A stretch of DNA of 64,000 bases from Semisulcospira habei (GCA_036245525.1 BTPG01000002.1:165797042-165861041); one strand, 5' to 3'. Positions 32,685-56,515 are shown, counted from the first letter of the stretch. Numbers and translations: made by a program. Notes: generated by a model not told the origin, from the sequence alone.

Positions 32685-32722
32685 AAGAGGCTAGATTTTC
32701 ATCAGTCCCTCGCAGATGGGCC
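32685..32722. repeat. Family A, left half
   Basis: GCAAGAGGCTAGATTTTCAT then TCCCTCGCAGATGGG; right arm lost. Confidence 0.6.
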
Positions 32723-32834
32723 GGGCTTGGCGGTGAGCGACCTACATATTGTGTCGTTCCTTTCACCTGATACTGATCAGGAATGGCCCGATAATCTTTT
32801 CTCTTAGTCGGGTTTGCTCACCACCGGTATTATT

Positions 32835-32935
32835 CTGTCGAGCAAAAGTAATGAGACGTTATTGGAATCATCTGAAACACTTCAGTGTGTCCGCTGATTC
32901 CAAAGATGTCGCATTTCTTTTGCTCGTCAGTATAG
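32835..32935. repeat. Foldback family G
   Basis: GTCGAGCAAAAGTAATGAGA pairs with TCGCATTTCTTTTGCTCGTC; the loop contains GAAACACTTCAGTGTGTCC. Confidence 0.85.
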
Positions 32936-32936
32936 A

Positions 32937-33160
32937 TAACTTTAACCCGTTCAGTGCCAGCTGACGCAGATTGTGTTTGTGCAGTCTTCGTTATAACACC
33001 AAGACCGGAAGCCCTATCTGCCCCAGGAACATGGATTGAAAGTGGTGTCAGCAAGAGGTATATATCCTCATGAACCCCCGCAACTGCGGGGGCTCATGAG
33101 GATCTATTCCTCTTGCAGTTAGGCGGTGTTCAGATATTCTCGGCTGTGAACGGGTTAAAC
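32937..33160. mobile_element. TTAA-type MITE with family A hairpin
   Basis: TTTAACCCGTTCAGTGCCAG and CGGCTGTGAACGGGTTAAA are inverted ends; CCCGTTCA/TGAACGGG co-vary from the usual CCCCTTCA. The hairpin at 33,049-33,117 pairs TATCCTCATGAACCCCCGC with GCGGGGGCTCATGAGGAT. Confidence 0.87.
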
Positions 33161-33504
33161 TCTGTTGCAAGGAAATAGGAATCCGACACCTCTGTTTGCT
33201 AAATGTCATTTGAGCCGGTTTCTCTCTCTTCTCCTTTTATGGTAGCGCAGTTTGCTTGGTTTGGAGCGTGGCTGGAAGGTACGATTGTGCGGCAGTGGAA
33301 GCCGGAAAGGTTGCATTGTTCGCACGCAAAAGCCAATCACGCAACACCTACAGGAGGCAAAATGTCCATGGGAATCTGTCTGTCCCGCTGTCGCAGAGCG
33401 TGTTCGTTTACATCCACGGTCGTAGAAGCTATTGGGGCTACAGAGAGCGTTTCAGTCAAGAGATCACGTTAAAATTTCACAAGTCGTTAACCAGAACAGT
33501 TTGC
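33161..33504. other. No recognised feature
   Basis: Short open frames only. Confidence 0.35.
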
Positions 33505-33577
33505 ATGCAAGAGGCACGAATTCTCATGGGTCCCTTGCAGCCGGCAGGGTTCTATGGGAATACACGTCTCTCGTTCT
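33505..33577. repeat. Foldback family A
   Basis: GCAAGAGGCACGAATTCTCA pairs with TGGGAATACACGTCTCTCG; centre CCCTTGCAGCCGGCAGGG. Confidence 0.78.
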
Positions 33578-33682
33578 AGAGAACGGCCTCTATTTACATC
33601 CCACCGCAAGTATATTCGCCGTCTTTTGTTGTTTGTGTGGTGTGTCATCTCCTAGACGACTCACGGCGCGTATGTTTTAATA

Positions 33683-33869
33683 TTAACACGATAAGCCCTA
33701 GGGTCAACATTTCCATTGAGAAGACTAGAGTACTGTTCACAAGACAGATCGTCCATGACAGCTCAAGGGTGGTGCCAGAATAGCTTGGCGCCTTCAGGCG
33801 CCAAGCTCTTCTGGCACCATCCTTGAACTGCCGTGGTCGGTCTGTCGTTTGATACCTGAAAGGGTTAAT
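33683..33869. mobile_element. TTAA-type unit with family B hairpin
   Basis: TTAACACGATAAGCCC on the left and GAAAGGGTTAA on the right. The hairpin at 33,745-33,842 has GGCGCCTTCAGGCGCC at the centre. Confidence 0.82.
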
Positions 33870-34175
33870 AAAGCAACTGTGGTCGACCTATCCAGTGTCA
33901 GACGGCTCATAATATGATCAACCCCGCGGTACTTTATTGTTGTGTTGTCTGTTAGTTCGGAACTGAAGCAGTCATGTCTGACATTTACAGGAACTCTGGC
34001 GTGTAGAGTTGAACTCGTGACAAGGTGTGGTGCACAGGCGTAAATCTACCGGCCAGTATCACTGTCTGTTGGATTTATTTCTATCATGCACACTCCACCA
34101 TTCTCTTAGGATTAGGAAGCAAATACGGCTTGCATAGCTTCTTTGTTATGAAGACACGATCAGCCATGACTTTTA

Positions 34176-34199
34176 CCCCCCCCCCCCCCCCCCCCCCCA
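34176..34199. repeat. Poly(C) tract
   Basis: About 21 C residues. Confidence 0.9.
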
Positions 34200-34561
34200 C
34201 AACAACAAAAATGCAGTGCGGCGGCAAAAGTTTGAAACCTTCTCTATTCATTCCGTAAAAACTTTCTCCCCTGTACATGGGCAAAACAGCTCATCAGCCA
34301 GTCATTTCCGTCAAAAAGCGTCATAGACTGAAGCCCATGAGTACATGAATCATTCTGAGTACACTGAGAATTATTATTGTTACTAAAGTTAAACCTACGG
34401 CGTGTAAAAGGGGCTTTCCTCTGCTAGCAACAGTAAGCATACATAATAAGAGAGAATGCAATCCTACAAAGAACGAAACACGTTGAGAAAAGACAGTTAC
34501 AACACAAGATTATTAATTATTTTCAAAGCAGATATCCATAACGCCAGGTACAAAATGTTCT

Positions 34562-34618
34562 CCCAATGCACAAAAGGCTATCGGGCCGACGTAGGGCCGC
34601 CTTCGGCCCAGTTGCCTC
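34562..34618. repeat. Family D (truncated)
   Basis: CAAAAGGCTATCGGGCCGAC and GGCCGCCTTCGGCCC; right arm incomplete. Confidence 0.65.
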
Positions 34619-35344
34619 ATCGCACTCGGCTACTTATCTCACAAAAAGATCCTGTGTACCAGTTTGTATTTTTTTAAATAAGTTTAATAAAATTATAAAT
34701 GAATTTAATAAAATTAAATAATTTGTATTTGAACTGTCTTTTCTTAGTGTGTTTCTTTCTCTGTTACACGCTTGGAAATGAAATAAATAAAATGAGATGA
34801 AATGAAACATTATTTCTCAACGAATGAAGTAATTAGCACATGTGCCATTTTTCATACTTGCATTGCTGCTCTACAACACACAGGGTAATAATTGTAATAG
34901 TACCAAATTACACAAAAGGAAAGATTAGGAGACATTAAACATGAAGAGACATTAAATAAAATTAATTCATTCATTCGGTCATACATTTAAAATAATAATA
35001 ATAATAATAAAAACCAACAAACATACACGCAACGCGTGCAAACACATATACACGCGCGCGCGCGCGCGCATACACACACAGACACGCGCTAATGATAACC
35101 TATATACTAAGCAGAATCATTTGAATCATAGTGAAAATTCACTTAAGACAGCAAAACTTATTTAGATTATTATAGAAACATGAATTATGTATTAGGCTAT
35201 TATTATTAGTATGGAAAAACCATACTGCAGCATGCACTGATTACGATAAGCACATGTTCCATACGGATTCTTGTGGTAGATTATGTGGAAGCTGCTAGCA
35301 GAGAGCCCATTTTATAGTCTCAAATTGTGGAAGCACAATCAGGC
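34619..35344. other. AT-rich stretch
   Basis: Short (AAT)n at 34,993 and (CG)n at 35,056; no gene. Confidence 0.45.
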
Positions 35345-35448
35345 TAACTCATTCAAGGGGCCCCGCGTGAATAGCTGCATAAGTGTCGTATGAAGTAGCT
35401 TTGCCCACTTTTGCAGCTATTGATGCAAAGCTCCTTGAATGAGTTGAC
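35345..35448. repeat. Foldback family F
   Basis: TAACTCATTCAAGGGGCCCC and AAGCTCCTTGAATGAGTT arms, with AATAGCTGCA / TGCAGCTATT inner pairing. Confidence 0.85.
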
Positions 35449-35801
35449 TATCCAAGAATGACAATCTTGGGCGACTCTAACATTGAGCTTATTCCCACTG
35501 GCTACTTCCGTCGTCATCGGTGCATGCGAAGACTTTGTTTATCTTGAATAGAAGGAATTGGCAGCAAATCCCGCCGCCAGCATCGATAAAACTAGCGAAC
35601 TCTACCCCATGAGATATTCCATGAAACCCATTTGTTTAGACAAGTGCATCGTGTTACCTGTCACACAAAAGAACGGGATCAATGTTGGCATAATACCAGA
35701 ACATCCAACAAAGGAAAGAACGCAGAACACTCAATCAAGCCTTCTTTTTAAAGGGCACACGGGCAGAAGGTCAGCTCGGCAATCAAAGACAAGTTTACAT
35801 G

Positions 35802-35868
35802 TAGGATCGATCACGATAGTTCAGAGACGCCAAGCAATTCTAGCGCCACCCTTGAACTATCACGATCG
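35802..35868. repeat. Foldback family B (left inner arm deleted)
   Basis: GATCGATCACGATAGTTCA and TTGAACTATCACGATCG. Both arms carry the CACGAT/ATCACG variant. Confidence 0.8.
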
Positions 35869-36108
35869 CACCCGAGCTGCCGGCCTTAATACATGAATTT
35901 TGTTTTTCTCTACTGAAAAAAGATGGTCGTTTATACGCAAGACAACTGCAGCAGTAGAAAATCAATTAAATTTAACAGCCATTTTTACGACAACAAAACA
36001 TGGTCTTCAAAGTCAGGTGTCTCCCAAGAGAGGTCTCGAAGGGCAAAGGGTGTCACCTGTCATCCAAGACCATCGTTTACATGGTTGTAGCCACCTAAAT
36101 GATTTCCT

Positions 36109-36317
36109 TTAACCCATTGCGTCCCAAGGTCGAAATCTTCTCGTTTCGGAGTCGTCCTCTGTAGTCTGTATCAGCGTTCTGGGGACCGATCGACCCTGAT
36201 AGTTCAAGGTGGTTTCAGAATAGCTTTTCGCCCACGGGCGCCAAGCTGTTCTGGCACCACCCTTGAACTCTCAGGGTCGATCCCGTATCTTGTTGTGGTG
36301 CTTTGGGACTTGTTAAT
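36109..36317. mobile_element. TTAA-type unit with family B hairpin
   Basis: TTAACCCATTGCGTCCCAAG left end and GGGACTTGTTAA right end. The hairpin at 36,186-36,284 has GATCGACCCTGATAG opposite CTCTCAGGGTCGATC. Confidence 0.83.
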
Positions 36318-37379
36318 GGCATAAGTGACAAGGGAATCGCTCAAATTAGGTTCTGATGTACTTTAATATTGGGTGCTACATCCATTTCTGTTTAACACGT
36401 GCAACGTTGGGACACCAGGGTGGGAAACGGTCTGGCCATATTAGTTTAAAGGTAGTGACAGATGAGTTAGCCGATGCATCTTCGAGAGCTGGTACACAGT
36501 CTTCTTTCGACACCTTCGAAAGCTGAGAACGTTGTTATTGGAGGTGGAGGCCTAGTTACTGACGACAGGAGTTAAGTTTATGGGTGGATCCATTCACCTT
36601 GGAAAATGCCATTTGGGAGCAATACAGTAGTGTGTACCTGATATCCAGTTAGTTAAAGCGGAAGCAGATAGGACATGACGCAAAAGACCAATCGACAATT
36701 CCTAAAACAGAGGCAGGCCTAGCAGATGGGCTCGATTCACGTGTGTTTTGAATCCAGTGTCAAAGTTAGACAACACACAGGTACAAGCGGGGAGCCTTTT
36801 TATCCTCAGGAATGGGGACATGATTCGTATCAAACATCAGACAAAGTCTATATCCATAATCTATACCAGGAAATTCACTTGTAAATTAGCTCTATTCCAA
36901 TGTCTGGTCCACATTAACTTATAGATCATGCCGAATCTCACACACGTGATAGGCGAACACGCGGATGGGAAACTAGGGTACGATCGACCGTGGGGTTTTG
37001 ATTTGAATCCAGTAAGCTGCCAGGAGAACAGCCGAGAGCGAAATGAATCCATTTCAGGAAATACCACGACTAACGGTGTTTCAGAATTATACCTTCCATT
37101 TTAGTGTTGCATTTTTGAATGCAATTTCAGCTAATGCGGTCAAGCACAATCTTCATCTACATATTTTAACCCGGATAGCTGCACGCAGATATCATTCTAT
37201 TATAAGTTGATTTTGATGATTTTATGTCAATTTCTTTTTAAAGTATCGTATAAATTGTGATGCAAGTGTAACTCAGATTTTTTTCTGCTACATGTAACTG
37301 ACACTGTGTCTGCGATGTATGGGTGAAAGTTTTTAATGTCAATAATGTGGGTGTGTGCTACGTACGTATAGGTGCATCA
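36318..37379. other. No recognised feature
   Basis: More than 1 kb with no repeat, RNA or coding signal recognised. Confidence 0.4.
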
Positions 37380-37490
37380 CCCCAGTAAGCAAAGCTCTTC
37401 GGGCCCACGACGGCCGCAGTGGGCCCGCCCACGGCTGCGCGCGGGCCCACTGCGGCAGTCGTGGGCCCGAATATATTTTGCTGCTGGAGA
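37380..37490. repeat. Foldback family D, very GC-rich
   Basis: TTCGGGCCCACGACGGCCGC pairs with GCGGCAGTCGTGGGCCCGAA; the inner stem GTGGGCCCGC/GCGGGCCCAC flanks CCACGGCTGCGC. Confidence 0.92.
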
Positions 37491-37671
37491 CAGCTTCAGA
37501 CGCCGACGAATCAATGTCCGACTAATAGCCATGCGTTGACTCAAAGGAACTGCTTCATGCATTACTAATGTACAGACATCAGTAAACAACTGTCATAATT
37601 CGTATCTCTTTCACTGCAGAGCAAACTGCAATGACCTTTGAATCGTCTATGAAACGCAAAGCCGGAAACCG

Positions 37672-37776
37672 TTTTAACCATTTGACTCTGAGAACTAAAT
37701 GACTTCCATTCGGCAGAACTAAATGACTTCCATTCTGTAGAGTGGAAGTCATTCAGTTCTCAGTCAAAGGGTTCAT
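37672..37776. repeat. Foldback family K
   Basis: TTTAACCATTTGACTCTGAG at the left and CTCAGTCAAAGGGTT at the right, with AACTAAATGACTTCCATTC duplicated in the left arm and its complement GAATGACT-type sequence in the right arm. Confidence 0.82.
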
Positions 37777-37781
37777 GAGAG

Positions 37782-37850
37782 TGATTAACCCCATATGCGT
37801 GCAGCCACCGGCTAGTAAACAGTAGCGGTGGCTGTATGCACAAGGGGGTA
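37782..37850. repeat. Foldback family L
   Basis: TTAACCCCATATGCGTGCAG and GCTGTATGCACAAGGGGGTA arms, with AGCCACCG/CGGTGGCT inner stem. TTAACCCC left end resembles the TTAA group. Confidence 0.8.
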
Positions 37851-38029
37851 GTGTGCCTGGTTAGCGTGGATTCTCTTTAGGCACTAAGCTCATCAGGCAC
37901 TACTCTGAGTAGCCATGGCTGATTTCTCTCCCACGGCATGTCTGTGCGCCTCAAAGTCACAAAGAAAACTGCACTGGTGCTGGGCTAGTCTCAATTGCGT
38001 CTCTTGAATGAAATAAGTTTGAAATGTGT

Positions 38030-38032
<3 letters not shown>

Positions 38033-38080
<48 letters not shown>

Positions 38081-38083
38081 GCT

Positions 38084-38134
<51 letters not shown>

Positions 38135-38160
38135 CGTATGTGTGTGTGTGTGTGTTTGCG
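38033..38160. repeat. (CT)n and (GT)n microsatellites
   Basis: CT run to about 38,077, then GT runs to about 38,156. Confidence 0.95.
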
Positions 38161-38607
38161 TTTGTGCGTGCGTCTGCGCGCGTGTTGCTGTTTTAATTAC
38201 CAATTGAGTTGACAAGTTCAGTAGTAATCTCTGGGCCGGCTGATATTTTCTTTGTATTGTTTTTATTTCTTTAGATATACTTGTATTCGCAAGAGTTATT
38301 TGCTTTTATTCATGAGGCCTTGCGGTAAAACAAATTTATTTATTTCATTCTCTTCTCTATTATGTTGAGCAGCATTTTGCTTGATATAGTGCCGATAACA
38401 GGCAGATGTGATTACGAGACCCGAATCGAGTCGGTACGATCGGGTCAGAACAGTATTTTGTGATTTATTTCGTAAGACCCTGGCTCGATAATCTATCAAC
38501 AACTCAAGTTGCGGCCCAGGGCCGCAAGGCTTTTCGGGATAAATATGGAGTGGGTACCTAAGTGCATGTGAGCAGGTATGCTTTGTGTTTGTTTGCGGTG
38601 CTCTGCA

Positions 38608-38610
<3 letters not shown>

Positions 38611-38666
<56 letters not shown>

Positions 38667-38756
38667 ATCACACACACACACAAACGCACGCACACACATA
38701 CACACACGAGCGCGCGCGCACACACACACACACACACCGCGCACACACACACACCC
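38611..38756. repeat. (CA)n microsatellite, interrupted
   Basis: CA-rich stretch with CG-containing interruptions. Confidence 0.95.
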
Positions 38757-38814
38757 ATCAAACAACCAGCCAAAATACCAAAGCATGAAAGAGCCACAGT
38801 GTTATCTCGTTGTC

Positions 38815-38820
38815 TTTATT
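38815..38820 (-). promoter_or_regulatory. Candidate poly(A) signal of beta-tubulin
   Basis: AATAAA on the minus strand about 500 bp past the stop codon. It is the first such hexamer I found downstream. No transcript evidence is available. Confidence 0.5.
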
Positions 38821-39087
38821 TTAGCCCCCCACACACTTCGGGACATTGCTTCGTGTTTTAGGCGACTACAACAAAGACGCGAGTTTCTCCCTGACAGAAC
38901 CCCATCACCTGTCAAACCAGATTCTAAACCTGCGCTGATAGTGATACACATCGTACTGAAAGACTGTAAGTTACTTAGTATTTTGTTGAAGATTACATAA
39001 GTAATACTGTTTCGGCAATAGACTGAGATTACAAACAACCACTCCTGTATGTGTAATGCGAACGAACCATGTAATACTGTGCCATCT

Positions 39088-39152
39088 GCAAGGGGAACAG
39101 ACTCTCATGAGCCCCTGCGTAAGCAGGGACTCATGAGAATATATTCCCCTCA
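39088..39152. repeat. Foldback family A in beta-tubulin 3' UTR
   Basis: TGCAAGGGGAACAGACTCTC and GAGAATATATTCCCCTCA are the outer arms, CCCCTGCGTAAGCAGGG the core. It lies between the stop codon and the candidate poly(A) signal. Confidence 0.82.
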
Positions 39153-39319
39153 GACTGAGAAAATCACCCTGGCGAAAAAGTGGTCGACTGGTTCTGAAAT
39201 ATATACTGATCGTCAAAGAGCAAAGTCTTCCACACAGAAACCAAGTGTCTAGGGATAAGGTCCTCTCAGGGACGAGCGTTTGGCAGCGGCGGATGCAGCT
39301 GGGGATGCTGAGCGGCTGT

Positions 39320-52066
<12,747 letters not shown>

Positions 52067-52161
52067 GGTGCTTGTTGGTGTGTGGGGGCTGCGACCGGCA
52101 GAGAAAAAAAGAAAGTTTTTGAGTAAAGTGTGGTTGTTAATGACTCCTACCGGCGCCCGCT

Positions 52162-52170
52162 CTTTATATA
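52162..52170 (-). promoter_or_regulatory. TATA-like box of beta-tubulin
   Basis: TATATAAAG on the minus strand, about 96 bp upstream of the ATG, predicting a start site near 52,135 and a 5' UTR of about 70 nt. Confidence 0.65.
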
Positions 52171-52233
52171 CAGGTTCCGTCGCGAGGCACGCCGGGAATG
52201 GAACGACAAGCGCTGGTCTCCAAAACAACGGCT

Positions 52234-52328
52234 TAGCGCGCAAAAGATCCTCGGACCAGCATCAGCCGCAGCGGGGCCCGCGCGCGGGGCCCACTGCGAC
52301 TGATGCTGGCCCGAGGACCTTTTGCTTA
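52234..52328. repeat. Foldback family D upstream of beta-tubulin TATA box
   Basis: GCAAAAGATCCTCGGACCAG pairs with CTGGCCCGAGGACCTTTTGC; inner CATCAGCCGCAG/CTGCGACTGATG and GGGGCCCGCGCGCGGGGCCC centre. It is about 65 bp upstream of the TATA-like box. Confidence 0.92.
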
Positions 52329-53149
52329 TCGGTTAGTGATAAGCCGCCGGTCAAAGCCTGAAAATTAACGCATATTGGGACAGTCTTCGTCAGCGCAAGG
52401 CGTAGAAGTTTACTACCGACTCTTGGCAGTCATTGTGGTCTCATAAGGATCTAGGCCAGAGGAAGCGTGAAGGGGTTGGGTGGGAGTTGAATTAAAGCAG
52501 CTAGCCAAGCGAAACAGTATGAACACGAAAGGATCGTGTTAGAGGATTTGGCGGGTTAGTGCGCCCACCCGGCCGGGCTGAGCCGCTGAGACCGTGTACT
52601 TTGTTTCCAGCGCCAACAACAGGGACATGCGCAAGGGTAGTCACTGATCAGCTGTTAGGCTACTTGTTTGACTGACACAGGTTTTCATGGTTTGTATGCG
52701 GCATAACAACATACCGTCTCATCAGTGTCTTCTCGATCCAGACCTGTGATTTCTGCCTAGTAAACGAATCTCTTTTTTTTTTTTGCGTTTAATACTGTTA
52801 TATTTCAGGGTCTAATCGCTTTCAAAAGAACGTCAAGTGAAGGACATTGTCGAAGGGGTGGAAAGGAGGGGGTTATTAAATATCATGTCGTGCTAAGGCA
52901 CTTTCATTATAACACTAATCGTATTTAAAATATCTGTTCAGTCCCCCGCCTGTAGTTAACATGTATAAATTGGGCTACGACAAGTAGAAGAGGTAGAGGT
53001 CATCTGTAAATGAATATAATCAACATAATGCAGTATACGTGGCATGGCTCTTTAACCCCCTGACTGCTATACTAACGATACCGTTCGGCGGGAAAGACGT
53101 TCGGGGTTAAAGAAATCAACGAACTTCACCTAAGCTTACTGTGCTCATC
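52329..53149. other. Beta-tubulin upstream region, no feature recognised
   Basis: No second gene or conserved promoter element identified. Confidence 0.4.
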
Positions 53150-53425
53150 CCATTCAGCCCTGACGCACTACAGTTAGTTATTTGGGTTTAACGCCGAGCA
53201 GGCAACTAAGGCCATCTCACGGCGGGCCTGACGCACTACAGCAGAAGATGGGTCGACCATGATAATTCAAGGGTAGTGTCAGATTAGCTTGGCGCCTGTC
53301 GGCGCCAAGCTAATCTGGCACTACCCTTGAATTATCGTGGTCGATCCATCTCCTACAACAGGTGCATAGTCGTTAGATGACGCCTCCAAAATTTGGGAAA
53401 TCCGCGCGTCGGGCTGAGTGAGATA
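53150..53425. mobile_element. TTAA-type unit with family B hairpin, disrupted by a SINE fragment
   Basis: Left flank CATTCAGCCCTGACGCACTA, hairpin 53,252-53,350 (GGTCGACCATGATAATTCAA opposite TTGAATTATCGTGGTCGAT), right flank GGGCTGAGTGAGATAAAAC. The hairpin type is shared with 62,792. Confidence 0.85.
53159..53241 (-). mobile_element. 53-bp SINE 3'-end insertion with 15-bp duplication
   Basis: CCTGACGCACTACAG occurs at 53,159-53,173 and 53,227-53,241. The insert 53,174-53,226 equals the SINE 3'-end fragment at 27,714-27,766. The related unit at 62,792 lacks it. Confidence 0.85.
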
Positions 53426-53579
53426 AAACGTCTGACAAAACAGAGTTAACCAACTAACGGGCGAGTATTCACGGCCAGCGTGACTCATAGCGGCTTTAAT
53501 CCGCTAGATACAGGTCACACAGACAAGAAGTACTTCTTCTGCTGATAGAATTAACTCTTTCGTTTTCAAAAGAAGAATT

Positions 53580-53704
53580 GACCCTTTCACTTCCAGCGGA
53601 CACTAATATGTCCGTAAAACCACGGCGAGGCGCCGGGGCTCATAAGTTTCTTTGCCTCATGCAGTAGAATGTTCGTTCGCATTTTTCAGACAGTAAAGAG
53701 GTTA
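53580..53704. repeat. Family A unit, left hairpin arm lost
   Basis: Ends GACCCTTTCACTTCCAGCGG and CAGACAGTAAAGAGGTTAA; hairpin reduced to CATAAGTTTCTTTGCCTCATG. Confidence 0.65.
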
Positions 53705-53871
53705 ATGCTCTTTCACATTTTGGAATTGTCAGTCTGGTAGCAGAACACGAGAGAAGGCTTCAATTAAGCTCATTTGAATTTTGTTTAAAAATAGTAACCC
53801 TGATTATCTTTGTGTCTCAGAATGCAAATACAAAGCTTACCGGACTCTTCGTACGGTTTGAGCCACGAGGG

Positions 53872-53940
53872 TGTGCTGGTCTATGATTTTGGACCTTAAG
53901 GCTCTGGGCTGTAAGGTCCAGATTCACGGGCCGGCACGCA
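53872..53940. repeat. Foldback family C
   Basis: GTGCTGGTCTATGATTTTGG pairs with CAGATTCACGGGCCGGCAC; GGACCTTAAGGC / GCTGTAAGGTCC inside. Confidence 0.85.
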
Positions 53941-54074
53941 GTTGTCGATCCATCTTTAGTCAGTAGGTCACCGAGCTTGATAAGCGTTTGACTAATCACC
54001 AGACAGACCGCACCAGTGGCATTGGCCAGCAGTGGCTATAGTCTAAAGGAGAATTTATTCCATGAACCTGATCC

Positions 54075-54152
54075 GTCTGCGAGAGGCGCAGATCCTCATG
54101 AGCCCCCGCAGCAAGCTACGGGACTCATGAGGATCTGTGCCTTTTGCGAGGG
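54075..54152. repeat. Foldback family A
   Basis: GCGAGAGGCGCAGATCCTCA pairs with TGAGGATCTGTGCCTTTTGC. Confidence 0.85.
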
Positions 54153-54484
54153 AACACATTGCTTTGAAGGCTGTTGGGGCTCACGAGAACCTGTCTGTTG
54201 CTGAAATTGATGACGTCTTTGCTTTCTGAAAGAACTGAAAGGTCGTAGAGAGAGCAGTCTGTTATCGGAACAGTTCTACAAGGTCCGATAGGTTTCGGTG
54301 GGTGGATTATTTGGAATCAGCTTACCTCTTATGGATTTAATCTGTCCCTACTACCGTTCAGCCAAAGACGAATTAAAGAACCGAAAAGTGTCAGAACATG
54401 TTTTAAATGAACTGTGATTCGACTCGAGTAGTAGCGATCTGTTTGTTTGCAGAAAAGTTTTTAAAAAGTCACAGTGGTGTCACC

Positions 54485-54560
54485 TATTCCCTTCCACCAC
54501 CACCCCAACCCCCCCCCCCCCCCCCCGCCCTCCCCCCTCCCCCCCCCCCCCCCCCCCCCA
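54485..54560. repeat. Poly(C)-rich tract
   Basis: Two long C runs at 54,510-54,526 and 54,540-54,559; a further CCCCACC-rich stretch at 54,773-54,880. Confidence 0.9.
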
Positions 54561-55078
54561 TCTCAGTTGCGCATCCTCCATTTCATTTTTTTCTGTTTGT
54601 TTATGTCCAGTACGAACTGCCGGGGAAAATGTATCCTATCACTTTGCTTGACTGAGGACTTGCTATTGACGCAAATGCATACCTCACCACAAAAAAACGC
54701 ATTCGAAGCATGCGAGCTGGCGTTGGCCAAAGCTGTGCTCTGATTGTGTACTGGGGACATTCTAAAGAACATACCCCCACCCCACCCCACCAAACCACCC
54801 CCACCCACCCCCTTTAATCCCTATCCACCCCGGCTCCTGTGTGTGCCCACCCTTTCACCCCTTTACACACCCTCTACCCCTTTATCACCCTTTTCTTTCG
54901 GCGAACAAAGAAACCAATATGAGCCAAAACCGAGACAAACTGCAGTCACACAAACCGCCAATCTGCAGATCGTTGAATGCAGATATGAGTAATGTTACAC
55001 CTATGTTACACCAGGTTATTCCATGCAAGCACCCTACTTGGCAGTAATCCCAAGCCCCTCTGCAATGCTCAGGCTTTC

Positions 55079-55152
55079 AACAGCAAGGGGCATAGGGTCA
55101 CATGAGCCCCTGGATCCGCATGAAGCTCATCATAATCTATGTTTTTTTTCAG
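55079..55152. repeat. Foldback family A (decayed)
   Basis: GCAAGGGGCATAGGGTCACA and CATCATAATCTATG arms. Confidence 0.65.
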
Positions 55153-55291
55153 GTATAGAAATTGCCCCTAATTTTGATATTCAGAGGAATGAAATTGTCG
55201 TGGCATTAACTTTTGATTGCACTGTTTTGCGTGCATAATATTGGCAAACAGAACTGCTTGATTTCCACAGGTAACGGGATACCAAGTTAAA

Positions 55292-55388
55292 ACTCAGTCG
55301 GTCTAACGTCAGCTGCTGTTGGCCCGCGCACAGCTGTGCGCGGGCCAACTGAACAGCTGCAGACGTCGGCCCGAAGACATAGCATACT
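55292..55388. repeat. Foldback family D
   Basis: GTTGGCCCGCGCACAGCTGT and its complement ACAGCTGTGCGCGGGCCAAC form a perfect centre, with AACGTCAGCTG and CAGCTGCAGACGTC outside. Confidence 0.88.
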
Positions 55389-55552
55389 GAGACGAGGTGA
55401 AGAGAGCGACCAAACCTTTGCCATTCAGTGCCCCTGGAAACATAACACTTTTATGTCAGTTTGGGTTGGCACGCGGCCCGCTACACATTTATAACTCTTC
55501 TCTGCGTTGCCGTTGCTGCTTCAAAGAGGAGAAGGGCGTTTATTCCCTCAAA

Positions 55553-55767
55553 TTAACTCATTCAACTCCGACACGCCACGGCAAGACATGGATCGAGCGT
55601 GATAGTTCAAGGGTTGTGCCAGAAGAGCTTGGCGCCCATAGGCGGCGCCAAGCTATTTTGGCACAACCCTTGAACTATCACGCTCGATCTGTTTCCAGAA
55701 GTGTAATACAGTCTTCAGGGGGCAACTTCAAAATTTGCGGATTTCGGTCCTGGAACAGACTGTGTTA
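55553..55767. mobile_element. TTAA-type MITE with family B hairpin
   Basis: Left TTAACTCATTCAACTCCG, right CCTGGAACAGACTGTGTTAA. The hairpin at 55,591-55,689 pairs GATCGAGCGTGATAGTTCAA with TTGAACTATCACGCTCGATC. The element is in the opposite orientation to those in the beta-tubulin introns. Confidence 0.9.
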
Positions 55768-55904
55768 ACAAAACTTTATTGAGTATTATCGTAGCGCGCG
55801 GTCAAATTGGTGAGGTAAGATTGGGCCTTTTCATCCTTCGAAATTAACCAATGTCAGGCCATTTTCTTGTCTGCCTGTAGTCTCATTGGCTGTCTATCTG
55901 TGTG

Positions 55905-56060
55905 TCTGTCTGTCGCCGGCTGTATGTCTGTCTATACGCTTGTTTCTTCGTTATATTACCAATACATCCGTCCGTTTTTTGTCCCCGTCTGTACGTCACA
56001 TTTTCAAGCTTGTGTGTGTTTTCTTGTCTGTCTGTCTGTCTGTCTGTTTGTCTATCTGTC
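55905..56060. repeat. (TGTC)n-rich stretch
   Basis: Imperfect CTGT/TGTC tetranucleotide repeats. Confidence 0.75.
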
Positions 56061-56166
56061 CAATTTCCGGTTTGTCCGTGTGATTTTTCTCTGTGTCTGT
56101 ACAATGGTCTGTCCAGTTTGCCTTCTGTCTGTCAAGAGTTTCGCCCGTCGTCTGTTTTTTTTGTTC

Positions 56167-56280
<114 letters not shown>

Positions 56281-56427
56281 TAGGTGTATCTTCACACGAC
56301 GGGAAGTACAAATTGTTTGTCTCGAGGATCTCAAGTACCGTGAACCTGAGCTGGGTCCCATATTGTACAGTTGAACTATGTCATACTATGACCCCCCCCC
56401 CCCCCCCCAAATGCACAACATAGCACG

Positions 56428-56515
56428 GTTGCACAAGCAAGCGGCTGCTGAGCTATATCCAGCTATAGCGGAGCACCTTGCTTAGTGGCTTGCGCAGGAT
56501 ATAAGCTCGCTCATG
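56428..56515. repeat. Foldback family H (diverged)
   Basis: CAAGCAAGCGGCTGC and CTTAGTGGCTTGCGCAGGAT with TATAAGCTCGCTCATGCAAC, the family's right flank. Confidence 0.65.
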
